Positions 1-5,394 are shown, counted from the first letter of the stretch. The stretch: DNA of 5,394 nt from Oscillospiraceae bacterium (GCA_031263805.1 JAISFB010000143.1:1-5394), one strand, 5' to 3'. Notes: a model not told the origin generated them from the letters alone. Numbers and translations: made by a program.

Positions 1-208
1 GGCGCGAGCGCAGGACGTAGCTCTCCTGCCGGCCAAGCTCGTCGTTCCAGTAAACCGTGTTGACGTAGCTTAAATTCTCGGCGAGCTGCTTTGTGTTTAT
101 GTACTTGGCGCTGCCGACGTCGGCGGCGAGAGCTCCTGTGTTTATTGAAAACACAAGCGATAATATAAGCAGCGCCGCCTGCGCGGCGGCGATTATTCTT
201 CTTTTCAT
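1..208 (-). CDS. Secreted protein, N-terminal fragment; possibly phosphodiester glycosidase-like
   Basis: Only the first 69 codons are in the window; the gene continues past the left edge. The ATG at 208 is chosen because AAGAGG lies five bases upstream and a clear signal peptide starts right there. The signal peptide has a basic start (MKRR), a hydrophobic core at about residues 5-22, and a signal peptidase I type site A-L-A|A after residue 28. There is no lipobox cysteine, so the product should be released or wall-bound rather than lipidated. The mature start contains the stretch LSYVNTVYWNDELGRQESYV (residues 46-65). This resembles, from memory, the region just after the signal peptide of clostridial secreted proteins with a phosphodiester glycosidase (NAGPA-type) domain. 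That assignment is a weak inference, since no catalytic part is visible. The gene has its own promoter and a long leader, so it is probably transcribed separately from the ileS-PMT cluster. Confidence 0.8.
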   Translation of the reverse strand, partial: MKRRIIAAAQAALLILSLVFSINTGALAADVGSAKYINTKQLAENLSYVNTVYWNDELGRQESYVLRSR

Positions 209-213
209 AATTA

Positions 214-219
214 CCTCTT
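214..219 (-). promoter_or_regulatory. Ribosome binding site AAGAGG for the left-edge secreted protein
   Basis: AAGAGG on the minus strand, five bases before the ATG at 208. It supports this start codon. Its upstream base is directly adjacent to the foot of the 9-bp hairpin at 220-240, so access by the ribosome could depend on how that hairpin stacks or refolds. Confidence 0.75.
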
Positions 220-240
220 GAGTCCGGCGGGGCCGGACTC
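220..240 (-). promoter_or_regulatory. Perfect 9-bp hairpin in the 5' leader, abutting the ribosome binding site
   Basis: Inverted repeat GAGTCCGGC / GCCGGACTC separated by three bases (CCC in the mRNA sense). All nine pairs are Watson-Crick, six of them G-C. On the minus strand it is followed by the ribosome binding site rather than a U tract, so it is not an ordinary intrinsic terminator for this transcript. It could stabilise the 5' region of the mRNA, or be part of a translation or attenuation control. The function is inference; the structure is plainly visible. Confidence 0.6.
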
Positions 241-245
241 TTCAA

Positions 246-264
246 TTGATTTAACGTGCGTGCG
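246..264. repeat. Imperfect 19-base direct repeat, copy 1
   Basis: TTGATTTAACGTGCGTGCG matches the copy at 524-542 (TTGATTTAACGCGCCTGCG) at 17 of 19 positions, including the first 11 bases exactly. This copy lies in the leader just upstream of the 220-240 hairpin. The two copies are 278 bases apart and flank the promoter. They could be regulator binding sites, the scar of an insertion, or chance. Confidence 0.45.
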
Positions 265-302
265 CGCGTCGCCCGGCAAAGCCGTGCGTCCTAACAATGA
301 CG

Positions 303-339
303 TCGCGCAAAGCGCGATAGATAACGCGCCGGAGGCGCG
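303..339 (-). promoter_or_regulatory. Two tandem short hairpins in the 5' leader
   Basis: In the transcript sense, CGCGCC-TCC-GGCGCG (339-325, six pairs) is followed eight bases later by TCGCGC-TTT-GCGCGA (317-303, six pairs). A smaller CGGC-TTT-GCCG hairpin follows at 284-274, with the same UUU loop as the second. Such a run of compact GC hairpins between promoter and start codon suggests a folded leader RNA. I do not recognise it as a known riboswitch class. Confidence 0.4.
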
Positions 340-398
340 ACGAAGCGACGGCGTGACAGAGCGTGTTGCGTTTCGCGTATCTGGCGACCGTCCCGCAT

Positions 399-427
399 AT
401 TTTATCAAATCCTGACGGGGTTTTCAA
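399..427 (-). promoter_or_regulatory. Sigma-A type promoter with extended -10 driving the left-edge secreted protein
   Basis: On the minus strand the -35 box TTGAAA (427-422) is followed by exactly 17 bases and the -10 box TAAAAT (404-399). TGA directly before the -10 (407-405) gives the extended -10 pattern TGnTAAAAT. The sequence upstream (about 428-470) is rich in A and T tracts, like an UP element, in an otherwise GC-rich window. Transcription would be expected to begin near 392, giving a leader of about 184 bases before the ATG at 208. The start site is an estimate from the usual distance to the -10 box. Confidence 0.75.
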
Positions 428-480
428 TGGTAAAATATTTGTCTGATTTTTTGGGCAAATTTTAATACGGATCGCAACAG

Positions 481-519
481 GGCGCGATAAATCGCGTCGC
501 GCCGCACGCACGCGTGCGG
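481..519 (-). terminator. Two adjoining GC-rich inverted repeats behind the PMT gene, possible transcript end
   Basis: CCGCACGC / GCGTGCGG (502-519, eight pairs around a two-base centre, realistically seven pairs with a four-base loop) directly adjoins GGCGCGA / TCGCGCC (481-503, seven pairs, nine-base loop). The second also contains an alternative CGCGA-TAAA-TCGCG fold. They lie about 70-105 bases after the PMT stop codon and before the next promoter, where the ileS operon should end. No run of U follows on the minus strand, so a classic intrinsic terminator is not shown. They may instead protect the 3' end or act with Rho. Confidence 0.35.
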
Positions 520-523
520 ACGT

Positions 524-542
524 TTGATTTAACGCGCCTGCG
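524..542. repeat. Imperfect 19-base direct repeat, copy 2
   Basis: Second copy of the repeat described at 246-264, in the same orientation, lying between the PMT stop codon and the 502-519 hairpin. The shared core TTGATTTAACG is AT-richer than its surroundings, which makes a chance match in GC-rich low-complexity DNA somewhat less likely. Confidence 0.45.
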
Positions 543-586
543 GGCACGGGATACGCTGCATCCGCCACGTTCCCCGCGCGCCGCCG

Positions 587-2512
587 TTAAAACGGCCAGC
601 TCGGGAACCAGCGCAGCACGTTTGTAAAATACGTCCCCGGCGCGGCTATTCCGGAGATCGCGGGGAAGAAGATCACGAAAAGCGCTCCCGCCCAAGAGGT
701 GAACGCCGTGATAACGCGGCGGCCTCGCGCCCCGGCTCGCTCAACGAGCGTATCGAACATATACGCGAGCGCGAGAATTAGAAAAACCGTTGACGGGAAA
801 TAGTGATACACAAAAACGATCCGCTTCACGAACAGCCACGGGACTATCTGCGATAAAAAGCCGAGGACAATCAAAAACGCGCGCGCGTCCTTATACCGTA
901 AAACGCGGTATACCATAGCGCCAATTCCCGCGATGCCGCCCCACCATACGAGCGGGTTCCCGAACGCCGCGAACGAGGATTTCATCCCGCCGGGCATACT
1001 GTCGAGATAATAAAGTATAGGCCGCGCGTCCGCGATCCACTGATACCACCACGAGGAATACGGATGCGTCGCGTCAAGCACGCCCTTGCTGTGGTATGTG
1101 AACGTGTTTACCTGGACGCGCCAGATCATTTCATAGTATTTGGGATCCCACAGCATTCCGCCGCGCAGCGTCATTCCGCTTGCCGTGCCGAACGGGATGT
1201 AGCTTAGGCAGTAAATTATCGCGGGAATCGCGATGAAAAACAGCGCCGCGGCCAAAAGCGTCTTTACAACGCGCTCGCTGTAGCCGCCGGGCTCGCCGTC
1301 CTCCGCCCAATTCCTGTAGTCGGAGACGAGCTTCATTATAAACATAACGAAAAGCCCCGCCCCGGCGTAGATAACGATCCATTTACACGCCGCGCCAACC
1401 CCGAAGAACAGCCCCGAAAACGCCAGCGGACGTATGGAGCCCCGCCAAGGCGCGTCCGGCTCGCGCGATATATACCTGTGCATAAACAGATACGAGAGCA
1501 TTATGAAAAACACGGCGTAGGTGTCCACCGTGGCGATCCTCGTCTGCGTAAAGCGCATAAAATCGAACGCCAAAAGCAGCGTCCCGCAAATCGCGACTAT
1601 ACGCTTGCCGAACAGATTTTTAAGAATGACATAGAGCACGGCGAGCATACCGACACCGAAAAGCGTCCCCATACAGCGCCAGCCGAACGGCGTCATCCCG
1701 AAAAGCTCCACGCCCAGCGAAATTATCGTTTTGCCGAGGGGCGGGTGGACCGTCTCATACGGGTATTCATTGCGTATCGTCTCAAACGCCGCGCGGCCGT
1801 GATATATCTCGTCAAAATACATGCTGTTCATATACGACGCGCGCGCCGGGATCATCTCGCGCTCGTCCTTGAGTTCTTTCGGGAGGCCGGAGGGTGAGAG
1901 AAGCCTGTCGCCGTCCGCGTAAATTGCCAGCTCGCCGAGCTCGATGGGGGTGTTCGTCGCCGCGAAGCGCAGAAATTTCGCTTCAAAGCCCTCGCCTATC
2001 GCGGCGGTGCGCCATTTGAACAGATCGGCGTGCGTCTGCTCCATCGGGGGCTTGCCGTTCTCGTTGGCATCGCCTTCGCTTTCGCTTTCTGAGGCTTCCG
2101 AAAACTCCGTCCAGTTTTCGCCGTCCGCCGAGTAGGACAGCGTGTAGCCGCCCGTGTACATACCTGTATAGAACATTATTTTCGTCACGGGCGCGGTTTG
2201 AGCAAGCTCCGCCGTCACATACGGCGCGTCGCCCGTGAACCTGTGAAACGTCTGCGGCGCGCTGAAATCCCCGAGCTTGAAAAACGACGCGAACATAAAC
2301 ACCGCGAGTATGACGGCGAGCGGAACAACGTCGCCCCTGTCCATCGGGTGCGAGACGAAGCGAAAGCGGAAGCGCGGCTTATATATCGCGCGGTCGATCC
2401 ACTCCGTCGTGCCGAGCCTCGGGGCGTCGGACGCGAAATAGTAAGCGAAAAAAGCGCCGGTCCCGATGATCGTCAGCGCCGCTAAAATATATGTTATATT
2501 GGGGATGTTCAC
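587..2512 (-). CDS. PMT-family (GT39) protein O-mannosyltransferase with discoidin-like insertion
   Basis: A 641-residue polytopic membrane protein predicted to transfer a sugar, probably mannose from a polyprenyl-phosphate donor, to exported proteins at the outer face of the membrane. The PMT hallmarks are visible. An acidic pair D234-E235 sits in the first large outer loop (FDEIYHG), followed by HPPLGK (256-261), R279 before the next helix, TRIATVDTY (324-332), CKW (376-378), HPYSSWW (483-489) and YHYFP (569-573), the last two typical of the C-terminal PMT part. About eleven or twelve hydrophobic segments are seen. Unusual are an extra N-terminal helix (about 7-27) before the normal first helix (62-79), and a beta-rich insertion at about 93-203 with the discoidin-like signature YTLSYSADGENW plus an acidic low-complexity loop (137-152). 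The GTG start is supported by GGAGG seven bases upstream; it follows the pseudouridine synthase by 42 bases, probably in the same operon. The family is clear; sugar and targets are inferred. Confidence 0.88.
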   Translation of the reverse strand: MNIPNITYILAALTIIGTGAFFAYYFASDAPRLGTTEWIDRAIYKPRFRFRFVSHPMDRGDVVPLAVILAVFMFASFFKLGDFSAPQTFHRFTGDAPYVTAELAQTAPVTKIMFYTGMYTGGYTLSYSADGENWTEFSEASESESEGDANENGKPPMEQTHADLFKWRTAAIGEGFEAKFLRFAATNTPIELGELAIYADGDRLLSPSGLPKELKDEREMIPARASYMNSMYFDEIYHGRAAFETIRNEYPYETVHPPLGKTIISLGVELFGMTPFGWRCMGTLFGVGMLAVLYVILKNLFGKRIVAICGTLLLAFDFMRFTQTRIATVDTYAVFFIMLSYLFMHRYISREPDAPWRGSIRPLAFSGLFFGVGAACKWIVIYAGAGLFVMFIMKLVSDYRNWAEDGEPGGYSERVVKTLLAAALFFIAIPAIIYCLSYIPFGTASGMTLRGGMLWDPKYYEMIWRVQVNTFTYHSKGVLDATHPYSSWWYQWIADARPILYYLDSMPGGMKSSFAAFGNPLVWWGGIAGIGAMVYRVLRYKDARAFLIVLGFLSQIVPWLFVKRIVFVYHYFPSTVFLILALAYMFDTLVERAGARGRRVITAFTSWAGALFVIFFPAISGIAAPGTYFTNVLRWFPSWPF

Positions 2513-2519
2513 TGCACAG

Positions 2520-2524
2520 CCTCC
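2520..2524 (-). promoter_or_regulatory. Ribosome binding site GGAGG fixing the GTG start of the PMT gene
   Basis: GGAGG on the minus strand with a seven-base spacer to the GTG at 2512. This consensus site decides in favour of the non-ATG start, which also keeps the N-terminal hydrophobic helix in the protein. Confidence 0.8.
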
Positions 2525-2554
2525 GGTTCCATAATAGATTGCCGAGCTTTGCGC

Positions 2555-3493
2555 TCACAGCTCAGACAGCTTTTCCAGCGTTCTCGCGAAATATTCCGGC
2601 AGCGCCGTTTCAAGGCGAATTTCCGCGCCCGTGCGCGGATGTATAAAGCGCAGCTCCCGCGCGTGAAGGCACTGCCCCTGCCTGTCGCCGACGCAGAGCA
2701 TCGGGAAGCGCGCGTCGCGCCCGCCGTACATCTCGTCGCCGAGTATCGGGCGCCCGATATGCGCCATATGCGCGCGTATCTGGTGGGTCCTGCCCGTCTC
2801 AAGGCGGCAGCGCGCGTGGGTGAAGCCGGGATAGCGCGTGAGCGTTTCGTAATGCGTTACGGCGGCGCGGCCTGACGGCGTCACGGCTTGGCGCTTACGG
2901 TCGGTCTTATGCCGCCCGAGCGGGGCGCTGACCGCGCCGCTCTCCGGGGACAGCGCACCTTTTACGACGGTCTCGTAAACCCGCGCAAGCGTGTGAGCGG
3001 ATAATTGCGCGGCGAGTCTTGTATGCGAAAAATCGTTTTTCGCGGCTATGACGAGCCCGGAGGTGTCGCGGTCTATCCTGTGGACTATCCCGGGACGGAG
3101 CTTGCCGCCTATTCCGGACAGGCTGTCTCCGCAGTGATATATAAGCGCGTTTACAAGCGTGCCGTCGCGGTGCCCCGGCGCGGGGTGGACTACCATCCCG
3201 CGCGGCTTGTTCACGGCGATCACGTCAGCGTCCTCGTATACGATATCAAGCGGGATGTTTTGTGAAAGCGCCTCCGCGGGCTCCGGCTCCGGCAGCGTCA
3301 CGCGGTAAGCTTCGCCGGGGAGCGCGCGGCTGTTTTTCCGCAACGGCTTATCGCCGCGAACCGCGACGCCGCCCTCGGCGATAAGCCGCTGCGCCGCCGA
3401 GCGCGTCAGCCCCGGAACGCTCCGCGCGAGCAGGACGTCGAGCCGAGCTCCGGCGTCTACGTCAAGCGCCGTTATTTCCGTTGCCGCCGCCAT
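2555..3493 (-). CDS. rluD: RluA/RluD-family 23S rRNA pseudouridine synthase
   Basis: A 312-residue cytoplasmic enzyme that isomerises uridine to pseudouridine in structured RNA; by family and context the target is most likely the large ribosomal subunit RNA. An S4-like RNA-binding region covers about residues 15-65 (RLDVLLARSVPGLTRSAAQRL...). The catalytic domain follows: NKPRGMVVHPAPGH (95-108), the signature HRIDRDTSGL (138-147) with presumed catalytic D141, then LETGRTHQIRAHMAHIGRP (231-249), LGDEMYGG (251-258) and LHARELRFIHP (276-286). Most relatives read HRLDKDTSGL, so isoleucine and arginine are conservative changes here. Length is normal for the RluD type with an S4 domain. The ATG at 3493 lies inside the lspA tail (32-base overlap) and has GAGG and GGAG at suitable distances, pointing to translational coupling with lspA. 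The exact uridine modified (RluD, or the Bacillus YlyB/RluC types) cannot be told from sequence alone. Confidence 0.9.
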   Translation of the reverse strand: MAAATEITALDVDAGARLDVLLARSVPGLTRSAAQRLIAEGGVAVRGDKPLRKNSRALPGEAYRVTLPEPEPAEALSQNIPLDIVYEDADVIAVNKPRGMVVHPAPGHRDGTLVNALIYHCGDSLSGIGGKLRPGIVHRIDRDTSGLVIAAKNDFSHTRLAAQLSAHTLARVYETVVKGALSPESGAVSAPLGRHKTDRKRQAVTPSGRAAVTHYETLTRYPGFTHARCRLETGRTHQIRAHMAHIGRPILGDEMYGGRDARFPMLCVGDRQGQCLHARELRFIHPRTGAEIRLETALPEYFARTLEKLSEL

Positions 3494-4076
3494 CGCCGCC
3501 TCGCTCCATTTCCATATCCCTATAATATTCCTCTAAAATACGCTCCTCCGTGAGCTCTTCTCCGTCCTCGGCGGCGGGAGCGTCGAGGATGACCGTCGCC
3601 TTATCGGCGGCGTTCCGGAGACGCCGCGCCTTTCCGTCCGGCGCCGCCGAGATTAGCACCAAAATGACGAGAGCTATACCGCCGAGAGTGATGAACGTGT
3701 CCGCTATATTGAACACGGCGAAATTGACAAACTCGGGCTCGAACATATCTATGACACGGCCCGTCGCGATCCTGTCGATCAGATTGCCGACGGCGCCGCC
3801 GAGTATCGCCGCCGCCGAGAGGCGCACGCCGCCGTTTTTGTACGTCAAGATCACAAACACGAGCGCGACTGCCGCCGCGCCAGACACGGCGACGAGCAGC
3901 CAGCGCATATCCGACAGCATAGAAAACGCCGCGCCGGTATTTTCGGCATACGTCAGGCGCAAAACGCCGGGTATGAGCTCAAAAACCTGCCCCGGCGCGA
4001 GTGTTTTTGCCGCCCACAGCTTAAAAAGCCTGTCAAGCGCCGCGATTAGCCCGGCGAATACGAAATACAGAGCCAT
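3462..4076 (-). CDS. lspA: Lipoprotein signal peptidase (signal peptidase II) with long C-terminal tail
   Basis: A membrane aspartic protease that cuts the signal peptide of prolipoproteins before the lipidated cysteine. Counting from the ATG (204 residues), four hydrophobic segments are visible at about 2-18, 58-77, 86-101 and 128-144. Conserved boxes are ENTGAAFS (45-52), GGAVGNLIDRIATGRVID (93-110) and FNIADTFITLGG (122-133). The presumed catalytic pair is D110 and D126. The family core ends near residue 145; the remaining 60 or so residues form a charged tail (acidic EDGEELTEERILEEYYRDME, then glycine/asparagine-rich), so the protein is well above the usual 150-170 residues. The ATG shares its A with the ileS stop (TGATG). 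A TTG one codon earlier (4079) is also possible because AAGGAA is eight bases from it and eleven from the ATG. The gene end overlaps the start of the pseudouridine synthase by 32 bases. The function is secure; the role of the tail is unknown. Confidence 0.93.
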   Translation of the reverse strand: MALYFVFAGLIAALDRLFKLWAAKTLAPGQVFELIPGVLRLTYAENTGAAFSMLSDMRWLLVAVSGAAAVALVFVILTYKNGGVRLSAAAILGGAVGNLIDRIATGRVIDMFEPEFVNFAVFNIADTFITLGGIALVILVLISAAPDGKARRLRNAADKATVILDAPAAEDGEELTEERILEEYYRDMEMERGGDGGGNGNNGA

Positions 4077-5394
4077 CAATATGACAATTCCTTATACGCG
4101 GCGACGGCCTCGGCGCAACGCGGGCAAAGCTCCGGGTGTTCCACGTTCTCACCGACGCGCGCGTCGTGCGTCCAGCAGCGCGCGCACATCGGCGCTTCGG
4201 ACGCGCGGACGGAAACCGAGATGCCGGGAAGGGCGTTTTGCGCCGGGTCGGACGGGCTTTCAGAGTCAGCCTCGGCGATATCGGCCTTTGAGACGATGAA
4301 AAGCTTCGCGAGGTCGCAGCCGTCAAGCGCGCTACCATATTCGATATTGGCTTCGCCGGACAAGAAAAGCGTCACCTCGGCGTCCAAAGACTTGCCGACG
4401 ACCTTGTCAGCGCGCGCGAGCTCAAGCGCCTTGTTAACGGCGCCGCGCAGGCCCAGCAGCTTTTCCCACTTGTCCTCCGTAGCCGCGTCAAGGCAATACC
4501 GCGCGTCCGGAGACGGCATATCGTTAAGCAGGACGCTCGCGGAATCGTGCCCGGCGCGGTGCGGCATTGCCGCCCATATCTCCTCAGATGTGAACGCGAG
4601 TATCGGCGCTATCATCCTCGTCAGGGAGTCAAGAATGATATAGATGGCGCTCCGGGCGCTCCTGCCCGAGGCGGAATCCACGGCGTCACAGTAGAGCCGA
4701 TCCTTTATGACGTCGAAATAGAAATTCGACATCTCCACGGCGCAGAAGTTGTGTATGCCGTGATATATCGGATGATATTCGTATTTGTCGTAGCTCTCGC
4801 GCACGCGGCGAACGAGCGCATCGAGCCGCGAGAGCGCCCATCTGTCGAGCTCCTCCATATCCTCCGGCGGCGTGAGCGAGCCGGGGTCAAAGCCGTCTAG
4901 GTTGCCTAAGATATACCGCGCCGTGTTGCGTATTTTAAGATATATATCGGACAGCTGCTTGAAGATATTTTTCGATATGCGCACGTCTGACGTGTAATCG
5001 GATGACGACACCCACAGCCGCAGGATGTCCGCGCCGTATTCCTTGATGACCTCCTCCGGCGCCACGGAGTTCCCGAGCGACTTGTGCATGGCCCTACCGT
5101 CGCCGTCAACGGTCCAGCCATGCGTGATTATCCGCCTGTACGGCGCCGCGCCGCGCGTGGCTATGCTCGTCAGCAGCGACGACTGGAACCAGCCGCGGTA
5201 CTGGTCGCCGCCCTCTAAATAAATATCCGCCGGAAAGCGCAGCTCCTCCCGCCGCGACAGGACGGCGGCGTGCGTCGAGCCGGAGTCGAACCAACCGTCG
5301 AGCGTGTCGGTCTCCTTTGTGAAATGCTCCCCGCCGCAGTGCGGGCATTTATACGATTTCGGCAGTATCTCCTCCGCCGTGAGCTCAAACCACG
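4076..5394 (-). CDS. ileS: Isoleucyl-tRNA synthetase, C-terminal half (5' end outside the window)
   Basis: The frame is open from the right edge to the TGA at 4078-4076, giving 438 residues of an enzyme usually about 930 long. It charges tRNA-Ile with isoleucine in the cytoplasm. Counting from the first full codon at the edge: TLDGWFDSG (30-38) is the end of the editing insertion/return to the catalytic fold, LEGGDQYRGWFQSSLL (59-74) is the class I synthetase core, and RAMHKSLGN (100-108) is the KMSKS loop, here in an AMHKS form. The helical anticodon-binding domain follows (about 150-300, including YHPIYHGIHNFC). The C-terminal zinc finger has C403, C406, C423 and C426 (CARCW...CPRC), as in the common bacterial zinc-containing type. 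The stop overlaps the lspA start by one base. A leader such as a T-box would lie upstream, outside this window. No frameshift or break is seen. Confidence 0.95.
   Translation of the reverse strand, partial: WFELTAEEILPKSYKCPHCGGEHFTKETDTLDGWFDSGSTHAAVLSRREELRFPADIYLEGGDQYRGWFQSSLLTSIATRGAAPYRRIITHGWTVDGDGRAMHKSLGNSVAPEEVIKEYGADILRLWVSSSDYTSDVRISKNIFKQLSDIYLKIRNTARYILGNLDGFDPGSLTPPEDMEELDRWALSRLDALVRRVRESYDKYEYHPIYHGIHNFCAVEMSNFYFDVIKDRLYCDAVDSASGRSARSAIYIILDSLTRMIAPILAFTSEEIWAAMPHRAGHDSASVLLNDMPSPDARYCLDAATEDKWEKLLGLRGAVNKALELARADKVVGKSLDAEVTLFLSGEANIEYGSALDGCDLAKLFIVSKADIAEADSESPSDPAQNALPGISVSVRASEAPMCARCWTHDARVGENVEHPELCPRCAEAVAAYKELSY
4088..4093 (-). promoter_or_regulatory. Ribosome binding site AAGGAA inside the ileS end, serving lspA
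   Basis: AAGGAA on the minus strand lies eight bases before a TTG (4079) and eleven before the ATG (4076) of lspA. The spacing fits the TTG slightly better. The stop-start overlap TGATG allows reinitiation at the ATG. The two choices differ by only one residue. Confidence 0.55.

Larger units (their letters stand above)
209..586. other. 378-base intergenic region: repeats, promoter and structured leader, no supported gene
   Basis: No open frame here looks like a protein: the possible small frames lack a sensible ribosome binding site and run through the hairpins. Read in the direction of transcription, it contains a short weak hairpin with one G-U pair (549-563), two strong GC-rich inverted repeats (502-519 and 481-503), an AT-rich block (about 428-470), a sigma-A type promoter (399-427), then a leader with four short hairpins (325-339, 303-317, 274-284, 220-240). 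Two near-identical 19-base copies (246-264 and 524-542) bracket most of it. Confidence 0.7.

Noticed and set aside
274..300. Possible cyclic-di-GMP riboswitch, prompted by GGACGC near GGCTTTGCC in the leader
   Set aside because: The conserved core stretches and tetraloop/receptor elements of that class are missing; only a short GC-rich resemblance remains.
211..408. 65-residue frame on the minus strand across the leader
   Set aside because: It would begin with a TTG inside the promoter, upstream of the predicted transcript start, has no ribosome binding site, and runs through all the hairpins. It does not look like a protein.
218..415. 65-residue plus-strand frame over the same region
   Set aside because: It begins inside the 9-bp hairpin without a ribosome binding site and has no recognisable composition; it is a shadow of GC-rich spacer DNA.
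439..467. Possible plus-strand promoter (TTGTCT, 16-17 bases, TTTAAT/TTAATA)
   Set aside because: The boxes are poor and there is no plus-strand gene downstream; the AT-rich block is better explained as an upstream element of the minus-strand promoter.
583..596. Palindrome GCCGTTAAAACGGC over the PMT stop codon as a terminator
   Set aside because: The stem is short, includes the stop codon and has no following U tract, so it is more likely incidental.
2509..2802. 97-residue minus-strand frame ending just before the PMT start
   Set aside because: It overlaps the well-supported pseudouridine synthase in another frame and has an arginine/alanine/serine-rich shadow composition. The final ATG-to-TGA stretch (MEPEAVQ) is too short to support as a leader peptide.
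3550..4299. 249-residue plus-strand frame opposite lspA and ileS
   Set aside because: It is a long antisense frame of the kind common in GC-rich DNA. It is rich in Arg/Ser/Ala, has no domain, and both minus-strand genes show strong family motifs.

Overview
The window looks like a chromosomal segment of a GC-rich member of the Bacillota, probably an uncultured Clostridia-type bacterium. The reasons are the gene order ileS-lspA-rluD-type pseudouridine synthase, Gram-positive style Shine-Dalgarno sites (GGAGG, AAGAGG, GAGG), and frequent AUA isoleucine codons despite high GC. The placement is inferred from gene content only and cannot be fixed to a genus. All supported genes lie on the minus strand, so transcription runs from the right edge to the left.

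Right part (4076-5394): the C-terminal half of isoleucyl-tRNA synthetase, open through the right edge. Next is lspA, the lipoprotein signal peptidase, whose ATG shares one base with the ileS stop codon (TGATG). It is followed by an RluA/RluD-family 23S rRNA pseudouridine synthase that overlaps the lspA end by 32 bases. After a 42-base gap with a good GGAGG site comes a 641-residue membrane protein of the PMT (protein O-mannosyltransferase, GT39) family, starting at GTG. The tight packing suggests one operon joining housekeeping genes (charging tRNA-Ile, modifying rRNA) with two envelope functions (maturing lipoproteins and transferring sugar to exported proteins).

Left part (1-586): 378 bases without a supported gene separate the PMT gene from the start of a secreted protein that runs off the left edge. 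The gap holds GC-rich inverted repeats behind the PMT gene (possible transcript end). It then holds a very good sigma-A type promoter (TTGAAA, 17 bases, TAAAAT with extended -10 TGA and an AT-rich upstream stretch), and a leader of about 180 bases rich in short hairpins. The last hairpin is a perfect 9-bp stem directly against the ribosome binding site of the secreted protein.

Most of the window is ordinary. The points worth a second look are the structured leader, a discoidin-like insertion in the PMT protein, the long charged/glycine-rich tail of LspA, a near-duplicate 19-base repeat bracketing the intergenic region, and an altered KMSKS loop in IleRS. I see no CRISPR array, tRNA, rRNA, insertion sequence or defence system.
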